From the NCBI RefSeq assembly GCF_004016525.1, contig NZ_SACJ01000003.1, positions 372,001 to 436,000 on the forward strand: a stretch of DNA of 64,000 nt. Direction: 5' to 3'. Under the pieces are notes generated by a model. It ran no database searches and was not told the DNA's origin. It saw only the letters and a program-made list of their open reading frames with translations. This DNA is from Flavobacterium sufflavum (GTDB lineage: Bacteria; Bacteroidota; Bacteroidia; Flavobacteriales; Flavobacteriaceae). Both the position numbers and the translations under genes were made by a program. Each line of letters starts with the position of its first letter. Position 1 is the first letter of the stretch. Of the stretch, positions 24,497-33,405 are shown in pieces.

Positions 24497-25867
24497 TTAT
24501 ATCAAAGCATCCTTTAACCCTTCAAAATCCAATGTTAATTGTTCTCCAGAAACTAAATTCTTAAGTGAATAAGTATTCGAACTCATCTCTTCCCCTCCAA
24601 CAATTACTGCAAAAGGAATATTGCGTTTGTCAGCATGCTGAAATTGTTTGGCCACCTTAGCTTTATCAGGATACAATTCTACTTTTATACCTGAAGCTCG
24701 TAAATTTTTAATGGCTTGCAAAGCATAAAAAGCTTCAGCATCTCCATAATTAACAAACAGGGCTTTTGAACTTGCCGTAACGGTTTCCGGAAACAATCCC
24801 AATTCTTCAATTACCAAATAAATACGATCCAAACCAAAAGAGATCCCTACACCACTCATGTTTTTCAAACCAAAAATCCCGGTCAAATCATCGTATCTAC
24901 CACCGCCACCAATAGAACCCATAGCGACTCCTTTTGGCGCAGCTACTTCAAAAATAGCTCCTGTATAATAATTTAAACCACGTGCCAAAGTTACATCCAA
25001 ATCTAAAATGGCAGTTGTCAAGCCTAATTTAGTCACGTTGTCACAAATAAAACGCAACTCCTCCACCCCTTTCATTCCTTCTTCCGAAGCGGTTAAAAGC
25101 TGTGATAATTTTTCGATTTTCTCCGAAATGCTTCCAGTGAAATTAAATAAAGGCTGTACTTTCACAATTGCCTCTTCAGAAATTCCCTTTTCAATCATTT
25201 CCTTTTTTACACCGTCTTCGCCAATTTTGTCTAACTTATCTAAAGCTACTGTAAAATCAATCAATTTATCCGAAGCACCAATCACTTCGGCAATTCCTGA
25301 TAATATTTTTCGGTTATTGATTTTAACCGTCACTCCGTTTAAACCTAAAGTGGTAAAAACAGTATCATATAATTGTACCAATTCTACTTCCTGCCACAGC
25401 GATTTCGAACCTACCACGTCGGCATCACATTGAAAAAACTCTCTAAAACGTCCTTTTTGAGGTCTGTCGGCACGCCAAACGGGTTGGATTTGGTATCTTT
25501 TAAAAGGAAATTCAATTTCATTTTGGTGTTGCACCACATATCTTGCAAAAGGAACGGTCAAATCATAACGCAAGGCTTTTTCAGAAATGCTTGAAGTCAA
25601 CTTCACGCTGTCCTTACTTTCTAAATGAGCAGCATTGGCTTTCGCCAAATAATCTCCAGAATTCAAAATTTTAAAAATCAATCGATCTCCTTCTTCTCCA
25701 TATTTCCCCATCAAGGTTTCTGAATTTTCAAACGAAGGTGTTTCTATCGGTTGGAAACCAAATTTCTCAAAATTACTTTTTATAGTCTGGATAATATATT
25801 GACGTTTAACCACCTCAGCAGGTGAAAAATCTCTTGTTCCTTTAGGAATACTTGGTTTTGATGCCAT
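24497..25867 (-). CDS. hisS: Histidine-tRNA ligase
   Basis: 456 residues, a class II aminoacyl-tRNA synthetase that charges tRNA-His. Motif 2 is visible in [32 protein letters not shown] precedes it, and the histidine-specific [12 protein letters not shown] and the motif 3 region ([13 protein letters not shown]) follow. The C-terminal anticodon-binding domain has [19 protein letters not shown]. It is a little longer than the E. coli enzyme, as is usual in this phylum. It is followed by a strong terminator, and its promoter must lie in the divergent spacer shared with the MacB-like gene. Confidence 0.96.
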   Translation of the reverse strand: MASKPSIPKGTRDFSPAEVVKRQYIIQTIKSNFEKFGFQPIETPSFENSETLMGKYGEEGDRLIFKILNSGDYLAKANAAHLESKDSVKLTSSISEKALRYDLTVPFARYVVQHQNEIEFPFKRYQIQPVWRADRPQKGRFREFFQCDADVVGSKSLWQEVELVQLYDTVFTTLGLNGVTVKINNRKILSGIAEVIGASDKLIDFTVALDKLDKIGEDGVKKEMIEKGISEEAIVKVQPLFNFTGSISEKIEKLSQLLTASEEGMKGVEELRFICDNVTKLGLTTAILDLDVTLARGLNYYTGAIFEVAAPKGVAMGSIGGGGRYDDLTGIFGLKNMSGVGISFGLDRIYLVIEELGLFPETVTASSKALFVNYGDAEAFYALQAIKNLRASGIKVELYPDKAKVAKQFQHADKRNIPFAVIVGGEEMSSNTYSLKNLVSGEQLTLDFEGLKDALI

Positions 25868-25880
25868 TTTTGTTTAATTG

Positions 25881-25970
25881 CAGATTTTAGATTGCAGATT
25901 TTAGATTTGTAAACCCAAAATCATATTTAATTCAGAAAATCTAAAATCTAAATTCTTAAATCTTAAATTT
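25881..25970. repeat. Word-repeat hairpin (AGATTTTAGATT / AATCTAAAATCT), copy 2
   Basis: AGATTTTAGATTGCAGATTT on the left faces AAAATCTAAAATCTAAATTC and TTAAATCTTAAATTT on the right. It occupies the divergent spacer between hisS and the permease gene. Confidence 0.6.
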
Positions 25971-26059
25971 CGACTGCAAATATCTTATTTTTAAAATAAA
26001 TAACTTGCCTTGAAAACAAACTTCTCTCAAAAATTGTATTTTCGTATCAAACTACTGTG

Positions 26060-27301
26060 ATGCGCAATCTATTAAAGGAAAATATAAAAATAGCTTTTGG
26101 TTCTATCAAAACCCAAATCCTCCGAACAACACTTACCATATTAATTATCGCTATTGGTATTACGGCTCTGGTGGGAATTCTGACTGTGGTTTCGGCATTA
26201 GAAAACACTATTTCTTCTGATTTTGCTTCAATGGGCGCCAATACTTTCAACATCAATCGCTACGAAAACACCATTAAGAAACATGGTGGCGAAGAACGGG
26301 AAATCATCAATCCCATTATTTCTTATCCTGAAGCCGTAGCTTTTAAGAACAAATACAGTTTCCCGCTTTCGCAAACTTCACTTTCTTTTAAAGCTACTTC
26401 AACAGCCGAAGTAAAATTTGATTCAGAAAAAACGGATCCTGAAATTTCAGTTCTCGGTGTCGACGAATATTTCATGACTAATTCAGGATTAGAAACCAGT
26501 CAGGGACGCAATTTCAACAATTTCGACATCAGCAACAATAATTATGTTTGTGTTGTAGGATCCGATTTTGAAAAAGGACTACTAAAAGATGTCAATCCTA
26601 TTAATAAAACCATTTCTATCCGTGGCGCCCGATTTAAAGTGATTGGTATTTTAAAAGAGAAAGGCTCCACTTTTGGCAACAGCCAGGATTTAAGAGTTTT
26701 AATTCCTATTCAGGTGGCACGCTCGCTTTTTACAGCTCCCAATATCAATTATAGCCTGAGTGTCATGGTAAATAACAAAGAATTTCTTGACCAGGCCACC
26801 GACAATGCCATTAGTTCGATGCGCAGCATCCGAAAACTGAGTCCCGTAAAAGACAATAATTTTGGCGTAGTCCGAAGTGACGATTTAATCAATCGAATCC
26901 TTAGCATTACACAATATTTAGGATGGGCATCCTGGGTTATCGGTATCATTACAATCCTTGGATCTTCGATTGCTTTGATGAATATTATGATTGTTTCGGT
27001 TACTGAACGCACTCGCGAAATCGGTGTTCGAAAAGCATTGGGCGCTAAACGTTCTACGGTTGCCGTTCAGTTTTTTATAGAAACCTTACTTATTGGGCAA
27101 ATAGGCGGTTTAGCCGGAATTATTTTCGGAATCTTAATTGGCTACGGAATTGCCACTGCCCTAAGTTTTGTTTTTGTTATTCCGTGGGAAGCTATCATGG
27201 CTGCTTTCTTAACCAGCTTTGTTGTAGCTATCGTATCTGGTTTATATCCCGCCATTAAAGCCGCAAAACTAGATCCTATTGAGGCGCTGCGCTATGAATA
27301 A
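26060..27301 (+). CDS. MacB-like ABC transporter permease
   Basis: 413 residues. A first membrane segment (about 22-45) is followed by a large periplasmic MacB_PCD-type domain (about 50-270) and an FtsX domain with three membrane segments. Characteristic strings are TERTREIGVRKALGAKRSTV after TM2 and a closing AAKLDPIEALRYE. Such permeases work by mechanotransmission with a separate ATPase, but no partner ATPase is adjacent, so it must be encoded elsewhere. A GTG three bases before the ATG could also serve as start. The gene ends inside the inverted repeat shared with prmC. Confidence 0.9.
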   Translation: MRNLLKENIKIAFGSIKTQILRTTLTILIIAIGITALVGILTVVSALENTISSDFASMGANTFNINRYENTIKKHGGEEREIINPIISYPEAVAFKNKYSFPLSQTSLSFKATSTAEVKFDSEKTDPEISVLGVDEYFMTNSGLETSQGRNFNNFDISNNNYVCVVGSDFEKGLLKDVNPINKTISIRGARFKVIGILKEKGSTFGNSQDLRVLIPIQVARSLFTAPNINYSLSVMVNNKEFLDQATDNAISSMRSIRKLSPVKDNNFGVVRSDDLINRILSITQYLGWASWVIGIITILGSSIALMNIMIVSVTERTREIGVRKALGAKRSTVAVQFFIETLLIGQIGGLAGIIFGILIGYGIATALSFVFVIPWEAIMAAFLTSFVVAIVSGLYPAIKAAKLDPIEALRYE

Positions 27302-27374
27302 GTGGTCAGTGAACAGTTCTTGAGTGATCAGTAAGTTATTCGCATTAGTAAATAACTGTTCACTGAACACTACT
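27301..27374. repeat. Inverted repeat shared by the 3-prime ends of the permease gene and prmC
   Basis: AGTGGTCAGTGAACAGTT (27301-27318) faces AACTGTTCACTGAACACTACT (27354-27374). The right arm includes the prmC stop and its last codons; the left arm starts at the last base of the permease stop. It probably terminates both convergent transcripts. Confidence 0.65.
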
Positions 27375-28265
27375 CCTCGTCATCCTGTCATTCCCATAAA
27401 TATCCTTTCTCAACTCAACATTCTTGAAATTCATATTTTCGAGTAATGCGATCATTTCTTTTCCCAGATATTGATTGATTTCGAAGAATAATTGTCCGTT
27501 TTGAGTCAAGTTTTGCTTTGCTAATTCAGCTATTTTTCGATAAAAAATCAAGGCATTGTCATCTTCTACAAAAAGAGCCAAATGGGGTTCGTTATCCAAA
27601 ACATTTTTCTTGATTTCCTGTTTTTCCAGATTTCGAACATAAGGCGGATTTGAAACAATTATATCAAATTCCTGTTCTAAGCCATCGTATTCGCTCAGGC
27701 TGACAACTTCCAGAATATTTTTGTGAATAAAAGTGACGTTTACATTATTATTTGCAGCATTTTTTTTGGCTGTAGCCAAAGCTTTTTCGGAAACATCAAT
27801 AGCAAAAACCTGTGCTTCAGGAAGATTTTTTGCCAATGAAATAGCAATACAACCGCTCCCTGTACCAATATCCAAAATTTTCAGTTTTTTACTTTCTGAC
27901 TTCTCACTTCTCCCGATAGCTATCGGGACTTCTAACTTCTGACTTTCAACGATCCACTGTACCAACTCTTCGGTTTCCGGTCTGGGAATTAATACATTTT
28001 CGTTTACTTCAAATTCCAATCCGTAAAAATGGGTTTTCCCAAGTAGGTACTGAACAGGAATTTCTAATTTTAATTGTTCTAAAATGGCATTCCAAATCTG
28101 GAAATCGGCATCAGAAAACTCCAAATCAGGCTGCAAAGCCAAGTCAATTCGTTTCAATTGCTTTTTCTCTTCTAATATCAAATAAAAAAAACTTTCAGCT
28201 TCGCCTTCGTCGAAAATAGTCGAAAGTACTTGAATAAATTGAGTTCTGTAAGCCTTTATTTTCAT
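27360..28265 (-). CDS. prmC: Peptide chain release factor N5-glutamine methyltransferase PrmC
   Basis: 301 residues. An N-terminal helical domain is followed by a SAM-binding Rossmann domain with ILDIGTGSGCIAI and the catalytic NPPY motif (IIVSNPPYVRN). PrmC methylates the GGQ glutamine of release factors RF1 and RF2. Between the two domains lies a Ser/Glu/Lys-rich insert (about 105-127, ESQKLEVPIAIGRSEKSESK), encoded by an in-frame palindrome CCCGATAGCTATCGGG with flanking AGTCAGAAGTTAGAAGT words. This looks like a captured intergenic repeat. The last codons also come from a repeat arm. Confidence 0.93.
   Translation of the reverse strand: MKIKAYRTQFIQVLSTIFDEGEAESFFYLILEEKKQLKRIDLALQPDLEFSDADFQIWNAILEQLKLEIPVQYLLGKTHFYGLEFEVNENVLIPRPETEELVQWIVESQKLEVPIAIGRSEKSESKKLKILDIGTGSGCIAISLAKNLPEAQVFAIDVSEKALATAKKNAANNNVNVTFIHKNILEVVSLSEYDGLEQEFDIIVSNPPYVRNLEKQEIKKNVLDNEPHLALFVEDDNALIFYRKIAELAKQNLTQNGQLFFEINQYLGKEMIALLENMNFKNVELRKDIYGNDRMTRSSVQ
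27912..27927. repeat. Perfect 16-bp palindrome inside prmC
   Basis: CCCGATAGCTATCGGG lies in the prmC linker, flanked by CTTCTGACTTT- and ACTTCTCACTTC-type word repeats like those in flavobacterial spacers. It keeps the reading frame. Confidence 0.85.
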
Positions 28266-28303
28266 TGATATTATTCGTTTAGAATTTGTCTTTTAACAAG
28301 CTT

Positions 28304-28792
28304 TTAATGTAAATCTTTCAACATCCATACCGGACAAGAATCGTGACCTGTACTTCCCATGGGCGCGCAAATATACTCAAAGCCAAATTTCTTATACAGT
28401 TTTTGGGCATCATGCATAAAAGGCATTGTTTCGAGATAACATTTTTCGAAACCAAAATCTTTAGCCGCCTGCATACAAATTCCCATCATTCTGCTTCCAA
28501 CTCCCAAACCGCGAGCTTCGGGAAGGAAAAAAAACTTTTGCAATTCACAGATGGTTTCGGCTTCATTTTCAAGTGGTGCTAATCCTGCTCCGCCAATGAT
28601 TTTTCCATTATTTTCGACCACAAAATAAGCAGATTTCGGTTTGGTATATTCCTCAAACATTAAATCCAAACACGGATCAGCATAAGCAGTTCCCACTTTC
28701 GGAATATCTAATTCATCGAAAACCGTCCGTATCAATTGAGCAATCGATTGATTGTCTTTCTTTTCTATTTTTCTGAGAACCCAATTTTCCAT
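28304..28792 (-). CDS. GNAT family N-acetyltransferase
   Basis: A 162-residue GNAT protein. The acetyl-CoA-binding motif A is visible as LPEARGLGVGSRMMGICMQ, preceded by a strand with GGAGLAPLE and followed by KCYLETMPFMHDAQKLYKKFGF (motif B). It probably acetylates an amine on a small molecule or protein; the substrate is unknown. The start chosen is the Met of MENWVLRKIEKKDN at 28790-28792. An ATG 66 bases upstream is in frame, but its extra residues look like translated spacer and would overlap the divergent ribD region. It is followed by prmC 38 bases away. Confidence 0.88.
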   Translation of the reverse strand: MENWVLRKIEKKDNQSIAQLIRTVFDELDIPKVGTAYADPCLDLMFEEYTKPKSAYFVVENNGKIIGGAGLAPLENEAETICELQKFFFLPEARGLGVGSRMMGICMQAAKDFGFEKCYLETMPFMHDAQKLYKKFGFEYICAPMGSTGHDSCPVWMLKDLH

Positions 28793-28884
28793 TTTCTTGA
28801 AATATTGATTTATGCTACAAAAATAGAAATAGTTTATTGTTATTTTTAGCCGTTTCAAAACTAAATCATAAACTCAAAAATAAC

Positions 28885-28892
28885 TACTTTTG
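28885..28892 (+). promoter_or_regulatory. Candidate -7 element immediately before ribD
   Basis: TACTTTTG fits TAnnTTTG and ends four bases before the GTG start of ribD. Used as a promoter it would give a leaderless or nearly leaderless mRNA. No good -33 TTG was seen. Confidence 0.35.
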
Positions 28893-28896
28893 CGCC

Positions 28897-29943
28897 GTGA
28901 AGAAGATACATGAAAAATACCTGGCGCGCTGCATTGAACTAGCCAAAAATGGCATGGGAACGACCTATCCTAACCCGATGGTGGGCAGCGTTATTGTTTA
29001 TAATGACCAAATTATTGGCGAGGGCTGGCATAAAAAAGCTGGAGAACCTCATGCCGAAGTGAATGCCGTAAATTCGGTTAAAGACCAATCTTTATTGCAA
29101 AAAGCGACTATTTATGTCAGCTTGGAACCTTGCAGCCATTTTGGAAAAACACCACCTTGTTGCGATTTAATCATTCGAAATAAAATCCCAAATGTGGTTA
29201 TAGGAACAGTAGATCCTAACGAGAAAGTAGCCGGAAACGGAATCAAAAAACTAATCGAAGCAGGAATTAACGTTACTGTGGGCGTTCTGGAAGACGAATG
29301 CAACGCACTCAATAAACGTTTTTTTACTTTTCACCAACAAAAACGACCTTATGTTATCTTGAAATGGGCAGAAAGTAAGGATGGGTTTATTGCGCCAAGT
29401 GAAAGAAACGAACAAAAACCCGTTTGGATTACCAATCAATATTCGAGACAATTTGTCCATAAATGGCGAAGTGAAGAACAGGCTATTCTTGTGGGGACGC
29501 AAACCGCCATAGACGACAATCCAAAACTCGATATTAGAGATTGGACAGGAAAAAATCCTGTAAGAGTGGTTTTAGACAAAAACAATCGGATTCCAAAAGA
29601 AAGTTTTTTATTAAACAATCAAATCAAAACGATTGTTTTTTGCCAAACAAATATCGATGTAAACCAAGAAAACCTTATCTTTGAAAGAATTGATTTTGAA
29701 CAAAATATAGCTCCCCAAATCTTAAAAATCTTATTTGAACATCAAATTCAATCGGTAATAATTGAAGGTGGGCGTCAAACCTTACAGACTTTTATTGACG
29801 AAAACCTTTGGGACGAAGCACGTATTTTTAAAGGAAAAGCTATCTTTAAAAACGGAACAAAAGCACCAACTATACAACCAAAAACAAACCAAAAACAGTT
29901 CATTTTAGAAGATGAACTAATAATTTCTACCAACCATGATTAA
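28897..29943 (+). CDS. ribD: Bifunctional riboflavin biosynthesis deaminase/reductase RibD
   Basis: 348 residues from a GTG start. The N-terminal deaminase carries zinc ligands HAE (52-54) and PCSHFGKTPPC (78-88). The C-terminal reductase domain (about 148-345) includes YVILKWAESKDGFIA and VIIEGGRQTLQTF. RibD performs two successive steps of riboflavin synthesis: deamination and then reduction of the pyrimidine intermediate. An ATG 60 bases upstream is in frame but adds 20 residues unlike RibD, so the GTG (28897-28899) is preferred. Its end overlaps the HAD gene by eight bases, so the two are translationally coupled. No FMN riboswitch was recognised. Confidence 0.93.
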   Translation: MKKIHEKYLARCIELAKNGMGTTYPNPMVGSVIVYNDQIIGEGWHKKAGEPHAEVNAVNSVKDQSLLQKATIYVSLEPCSHFGKTPPCCDLIIRNKIPNVVIGTVDPNEKVAGNGIKKLIEAGINVTVGVLEDECNALNKRFFTFHQQKRPYVILKWAESKDGFIAPSERNEQKPVWITNQYSRQFVHKWRSEEQAILVGTQTAIDDNPKLDIRDWTGKNPVRVVLDKNNRIPKESFLLNNQIKTIVFCQTNIDVNQENLIFERIDFEQNIAPQILKILFEHQIQSVIIEGGRQTLQTFIDENLWDEARIFKGKAIFKNGTKAPTIQPKTNQKQFILEDELIISTNHD

Positions 29944-30538
29944 TACTATTATTTTTGATTTTGGAGATATCTTCATCAATTTAGACAAAAAAGCCACTAT
30001 TGACGGACTTAAAAATCTAGGTTTAAAAGAATGGAATGAAGATTTAGATCGTTTGAATATTCAATTTGAAAAAGGAAATATTAAAAGAGAGGAATTCTTA
30101 GCCGGATTTCAAAAACACATGCCTAATGCCAGCATCGAAGAAATTCTGGAGGCTTGGAATGCTATTTTAGCCGACTTTCCTTTGTATCGATTGGAGTTTC
30201 TACAAATGCTTTCTAAAAAATACCGTTTGTTTTTATTGAGCAACACCGACTCGATTCATATTGAAACATTCGAGCAAAGAGTGGGAACTTCTTTTTACAG
30301 CGATTTTTACCAATGCTTTGAAAAAGTCTATTTTTCATTCGAAATGGGAATGCGTAAACCCGATGCCGAAATTTACCTTTCGGTTTTAAACAAACACGAA
30401 CTGCAAGCCAAACGCACTTTGTTTATTGACGACAAAAAAGAAAACACCGATGCAGCTCAGGCTTTAGGCATTCACGTTTGGAATCTTCAGGTAGGAAAAG
30501 AAGATGTAGTCGATTTATTCAACAAAGACATTCTTTAA
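29936..30538 (+). CDS. HAD-superfamily hydrolase (YihX/HAD-IA type)
   Basis: 200 residues. Motif I is FDFGDIFINLD: the nucleophile Asp8 is followed by Phe-Gly rather than x-Asp, as in YihX-type HADs. Motif II is LFLLSNTDS, and a late LFIDDKKENTDAAQALG provides motif IV. Residues about 15-90 form the cap. It is a phosphatase candidate and overlaps ribD. Bacteria need a HAD-type phosphatase to remove phosphate from a riboflavin intermediate after RibD, so this position suggests, but does not prove, such a role. Confidence 0.88.
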   Translation: MINTIIFDFGDIFINLDKKATIDGLKNLGLKEWNEDLDRLNIQFEKGNIKREEFLAGFQKHMPNASIEEILEAWNAILADFPLYRLEFLQMLSKKYRLFLLSNTDSIHIETFEQRVGTSFYSDFYQCFEKVYFSFEMGMRKPDAEIYLSVLNKHELQAKRTLFIDDKKENTDAAQALGIHVWNLQVGKEDVVDLFNKDIL

Positions 30539-30539
30539 A

Positions 30540-30643
30540 TCAATGGCAATGACAATATCAATAAACAATAACAAGCTTATATTTTGACATTGAATTTTCA
30601 TATTGAAATTGTTATTGATTTTTGATATTGATATTGCTATTGA
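30540..30643. repeat. Word-repeat hairpin of CAATATCAATA words
   Basis: TCAATGGCAATGACAATATC and following ATAACAA (30540-30574) face TTGTTATTGATTTTTGATAT and following words (30609-30643). About 28 of 35 positions can pair. It spans almost the whole HAD/yigZ gap. Confidence 0.65.
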
Positions 30644-30646
30644 ATA

Positions 30647-31252
30647 ATGAAAGACACCTACAATACCATTGCATTTCCATCCGAAGAAATTCTTTTTAAA
30701 GAAAAAGGAAGTAAATTCTTTGGTTATGCTTTTCCAATAACATCAGAAGAGGAAGTCAAACCTATAATTGAGGCTTTAAGAAAAAAACATCCTACCGCTT
30801 GCCATTATTGCTATGCCTACCAAATAGGCTCTGAAAAAATCAGCTACAGAGCCAATGATGATGGCGAACCAAGCAATAGTGCCGGAATGCCCATTTACGG
30901 GCAAATCCAGTCTTTTTCAGTAACTAATACACTTGTGGTTATTGTTCGCATCTTTGGCGGAACAAAACTTGGCGTTGGCGGATTAATTACTGCTTACAAA
31001 ACAGCTGCACAAATCGCGCTTGAAAATTGCTCCATTATAGAAAAAACCATCGATATTCATTATCTTATTTCTTTTGATTACAAAAACATGAATAAAGTAA
31101 TGCGTATCATCAAAGAAAAAAATTTAGACATTGTGAATCAAAAAATGGAAATGAGCTGCGAAATTGAAATCAAAACCCGAAAAAAAAATGCCGAACAAGT
31201 ATTCGACATTTTTAATTCTTTATTCGAAATTGAGATCAAAGCAAAGGAATAA
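30647..31252 (+). CDS. YigZ/IMPACT family protein
   Basis: 201 residues. The N-terminal UPF0029 domain contains the family hallmark VRIFGGTKLGVGGLITAYKTA (about 101-121), and NDDGEPSNSAGMPI precedes it. The C-terminal domain (about 135-200) is the DUF1949-like ferredoxin fold. Family members (YigZ, eukaryotic IMPACT) are linked to translation regulation under stress; the bacterial biochemical role is unsettled. It follows a word-repeat hairpin that starts right after the HAD gene, so it may be transcribed separately. Confidence 0.9.
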   Translation: MKDTYNTIAFPSEEILFKEKGSKFFGYAFPITSEEEVKPIIEALRKKHPTACHYCYAYQIGSEKISYRANDDGEPSNSAGMPIYGQIQSFSVTNTLVVIVRIFGGTKLGVGGLITAYKTAAQIALENCSIIEKTIDIHYLISFDYKNMNKVMRIIKEKNLDIVNQKMEMSCEIEIKTRKKNAEQVFDIFNSLFEIEIKAKE

Positions 31253-31370
31253 TTTTCAAGGTAAAATAAAACCCTTAAAAATCACTCCTAAAAAATTCCG
31301 AGATTATCAAATTTAACATTCAAATTCCTTCTCAATTTTAAAGAAAAACAAATATAAAATCCTTAGATTT

Positions 31371-31772
31371 TTATATTCGTAAAAGCTGCGTTTTCACATA
31401 GTCTGGAGCAGCCATCGGACGACCCGTTTTCATGTTTACAAACACCAAAATTGAGTTCCCAATTGTTAATAACTCATTTTGTTCATTATAAATCTCATAA
31501 TCGAATTCAATCTTCGCTGAAGTCTGACTTTTGAAAATCGTTTTTACCCTCAACAAATCGTCATATCGGGCCGGTTTTTTGTAATTCATATTCAAAGAAA
31601 CCACTGGAAGCATCACTCCGTTTTCTTCCATCCATCTATAAGAAATTCCAATGTTTCTAAGCCATTCCACGCGTCCCATCTCAAAATACTGTGCATAATT
31701 CCCATGATAAACCACTCCCATTTGATCTGTTTCAGAATACCTTACCCTAACATTAAACTCGTATGTTTTCAT
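31371..31772 (-). CDS. Hotdog-fold acyl-CoA thioesterase (YbgC/4HBT type)
   Basis: 133 residues, a single hotdog domain. VRYSETDQMGVVYHGNYAQY (about 9-28) contains the catalytic Asp and the HGNY motif of the YbgC/4-hydroxybenzoyl-CoA thioesterase family; WLRNIG follows. It hydrolyses acyl-CoA thioesters in the cytoplasm. The gene stands divergently to dnaA with a 198-base AT-rich spacer between them. Confidence 0.92.
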   Translation of the reverse strand: MKTYEFNVRVRYSETDQMGVVYHGNYAQYFEMGRVEWLRNIGISYRWMEENGVMLPVVSLNMNYKKPARYDDLLRVKTIFKSQTSAKIEFDYEIYNEQNELLTIGNSILVFVNMKTGRPMAAPDYVKTQLLRI

Positions 31773-31970
31773 CTATAAATTCTATTATTTTATATATTAA
31801 TTTGAAATCTTTTTCTTCTTACTTACAACAATATTTCTTCAAAATCAACCTCTATTTATTTTTTTTTAACGAAAATTGTTCACATATTTGTTACCCCAAG
31901 AAATAACATCTTTTTCGATATTATTTACTTCAAAAAATAGAATAAAAAATATAATAATTTAACAGAATTT

Positions 31971-33398
31971 ATGAACAAAACTGCTCAATCAGTATGGGAT
32001 AACTGTTTGTCTTTTATAAAAGACAATATTCAAGACCAAGCTTACAAAACTTGGTTTGAGCCAATCAAGTCAGTTGAACTTACCGATAACGCATTATATA
32101 TTCAGGTTCCTAGTAAATTTTTCTACGAATGGTTAGAAGAACACTATGTTAAATTATTGAAAGTTGCCCTGACTAAAGAACTTGGTAAAAACGCAAAGTT
32201 ACTTTATAAAATCAAAATGGAAAACACTTATGGCAACAAACAACCGTTTACGGAACAATTGCCAAGTGCTAACCGCTCTCCAATGAAACCACAAAATGTG
32301 GACGCTCCATTGAAAAACCTGGATCCGGAATTAAAAAATCCTTTTGTGATTCCTGGAATTAGAAATTTAAAAATCGAATCGCAACTAAACGCCAATTACA
32401 GTTTTGACAATTTCCTTGAAGGAGATTCTAACCGTCTGGCTCGTTCTGCCGGTATGGCTGTAGCCAATAAACCTGGCGGAACTTCATTTAATCCATTGTT
32501 GATTTTTGGAGGTGTTGGATTAGGAAAAACGCATTTAGCGCATGCTATTGGAGTTGAAATTAAAGACAAATATCCTGAAAAAACAGTTTTGTATATTTCT
32601 GCTGAAATCTTCACGCAACAGTATATTGATTCTGTAAAGAAAAATAACCGAAATGACTTTATTCATTTCTACCAATTAATTGATGTATTAATCATTGACG
32701 ATGTTCAATTCCTATCTGGAAAATCAGGAACACAAGATGTATTTTTCCATATTTTCAATTATTTGCACCAAAACGGAAAGCAGGTTATCCTGACTTCTGA
32801 CAAGGCACCTGTTGATATGCAAGATATTGAGCAACGCTTACTATCCCGTTTCAAATGGGGATTATCAGCCGAATTGCACCAACCGGATTACGAGACCAGA
32901 ATTTCGATTCTAAAAAACATCTTGTACCGCGATGGTGTGGAAATGCCTGAAGAAATTATCGAATATGTAGCCCGCAACATTAAATCTAATGTTCGTGAAC
33001 TCGAAGGAGCTATTATTTCGTTGATTGCACAATCTTCTTTCAACAAAAAAGAAGTCACTATCGAACTGGCGAAGAGCGTAGTTGAGAAATTTGTCAAGAA
33101 TGTAAAACGCGAAATTTCTATTGATTATATTCAAAAAATTGTTTCCGATTATTTCCAATTGGATGTAGAAACTTTACAATCAAAAACGAGGAAAAGGCAC
33201 GTGGTTCAAGCGAGGCAGTTAGCGATGTTTTTCGCTAAAAAATTCACTAAATCGTCTTTGGCAAATATTGGTTCTCAAATTGGTGATCGTGATCACGCAA
33301 CAGTACTACACGCTTGTAAAACTGTCGATAATTTGGTAGCAACCGACAAACAATTTAAAAAATTTGTCGAAGACATCCACAAAAAACTAACGCTATAA
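31971..33398 (+). CDS. dnaA: Chromosomal replication initiator protein DnaA
   Basis: 475 residues. Domain I lies in the first 80 residues (SVWDNCLSFIKDNIQDQAYK). The AAA+ domain has Walker A GGVGLGKTH and Walker B VLIIDDVQF. The C-terminal DNA-binding domain has the signature GDRDHATVLHACKT. DnaA binds DnaA boxes, opens the origin and recruits DnaB. In several flavobacterial genomes dnaA is numbered gene 1 and is followed by the same phosphatase gene (from memory). The upstream spacer contains one weak DnaA-box-like TTGTTCACA (31876-31884), so an adjacent origin is possible but not shown. Confidence 0.97.
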   Translation: MNKTAQSVWDNCLSFIKDNIQDQAYKTWFEPIKSVELTDNALYIQVPSKFFYEWLEEHYVKLLKVALTKELGKNAKLLYKIKMENTYGNKQPFTEQLPSANRSPMKPQNVDAPLKNLDPELKNPFVIPGIRNLKIESQLNANYSFDNFLEGDSNRLARSAGMAVANKPGGTSFNPLLIFGGVGLGKTHLAHAIGVEIKDKYPEKTVLYISAEIFTQQYIDSVKKNNRNDFIHFYQLIDVLIIDDVQFLSGKSGTQDVFFHIFNYLHQNGKQVILTSDKAPVDMQDIEQRLLSRFKWGLSAELHQPDYETRISILKNILYRDGVEMPEEIIEYVARNIKSNVRELEGAIISLIAQSSFNKKEVTIELAKSVVEKFVKNVKREISIDYIQKIVSDYFQLDVETLQSKTRKRHVVQARQLAMFFAKKFTKSSLANIGSQIGDRDHATVLHACKTVDNLVATDKQFKKFVEDIHKKLTL

Positions 33399-33405
33399 AA
33401 GCATT

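Noticed and set aside
27301-27374. Inverted repeat as a possible insertion-sequence end
   Set aside because: No transposase or target duplication nearby; its place between convergent stops fits a terminator-like repeat.
31876-31884. DnaA box as proof of oriC
   Set aside because: TTGTTCACA differs from TTATCCACA at two positions and is single; too weak to call an origin.
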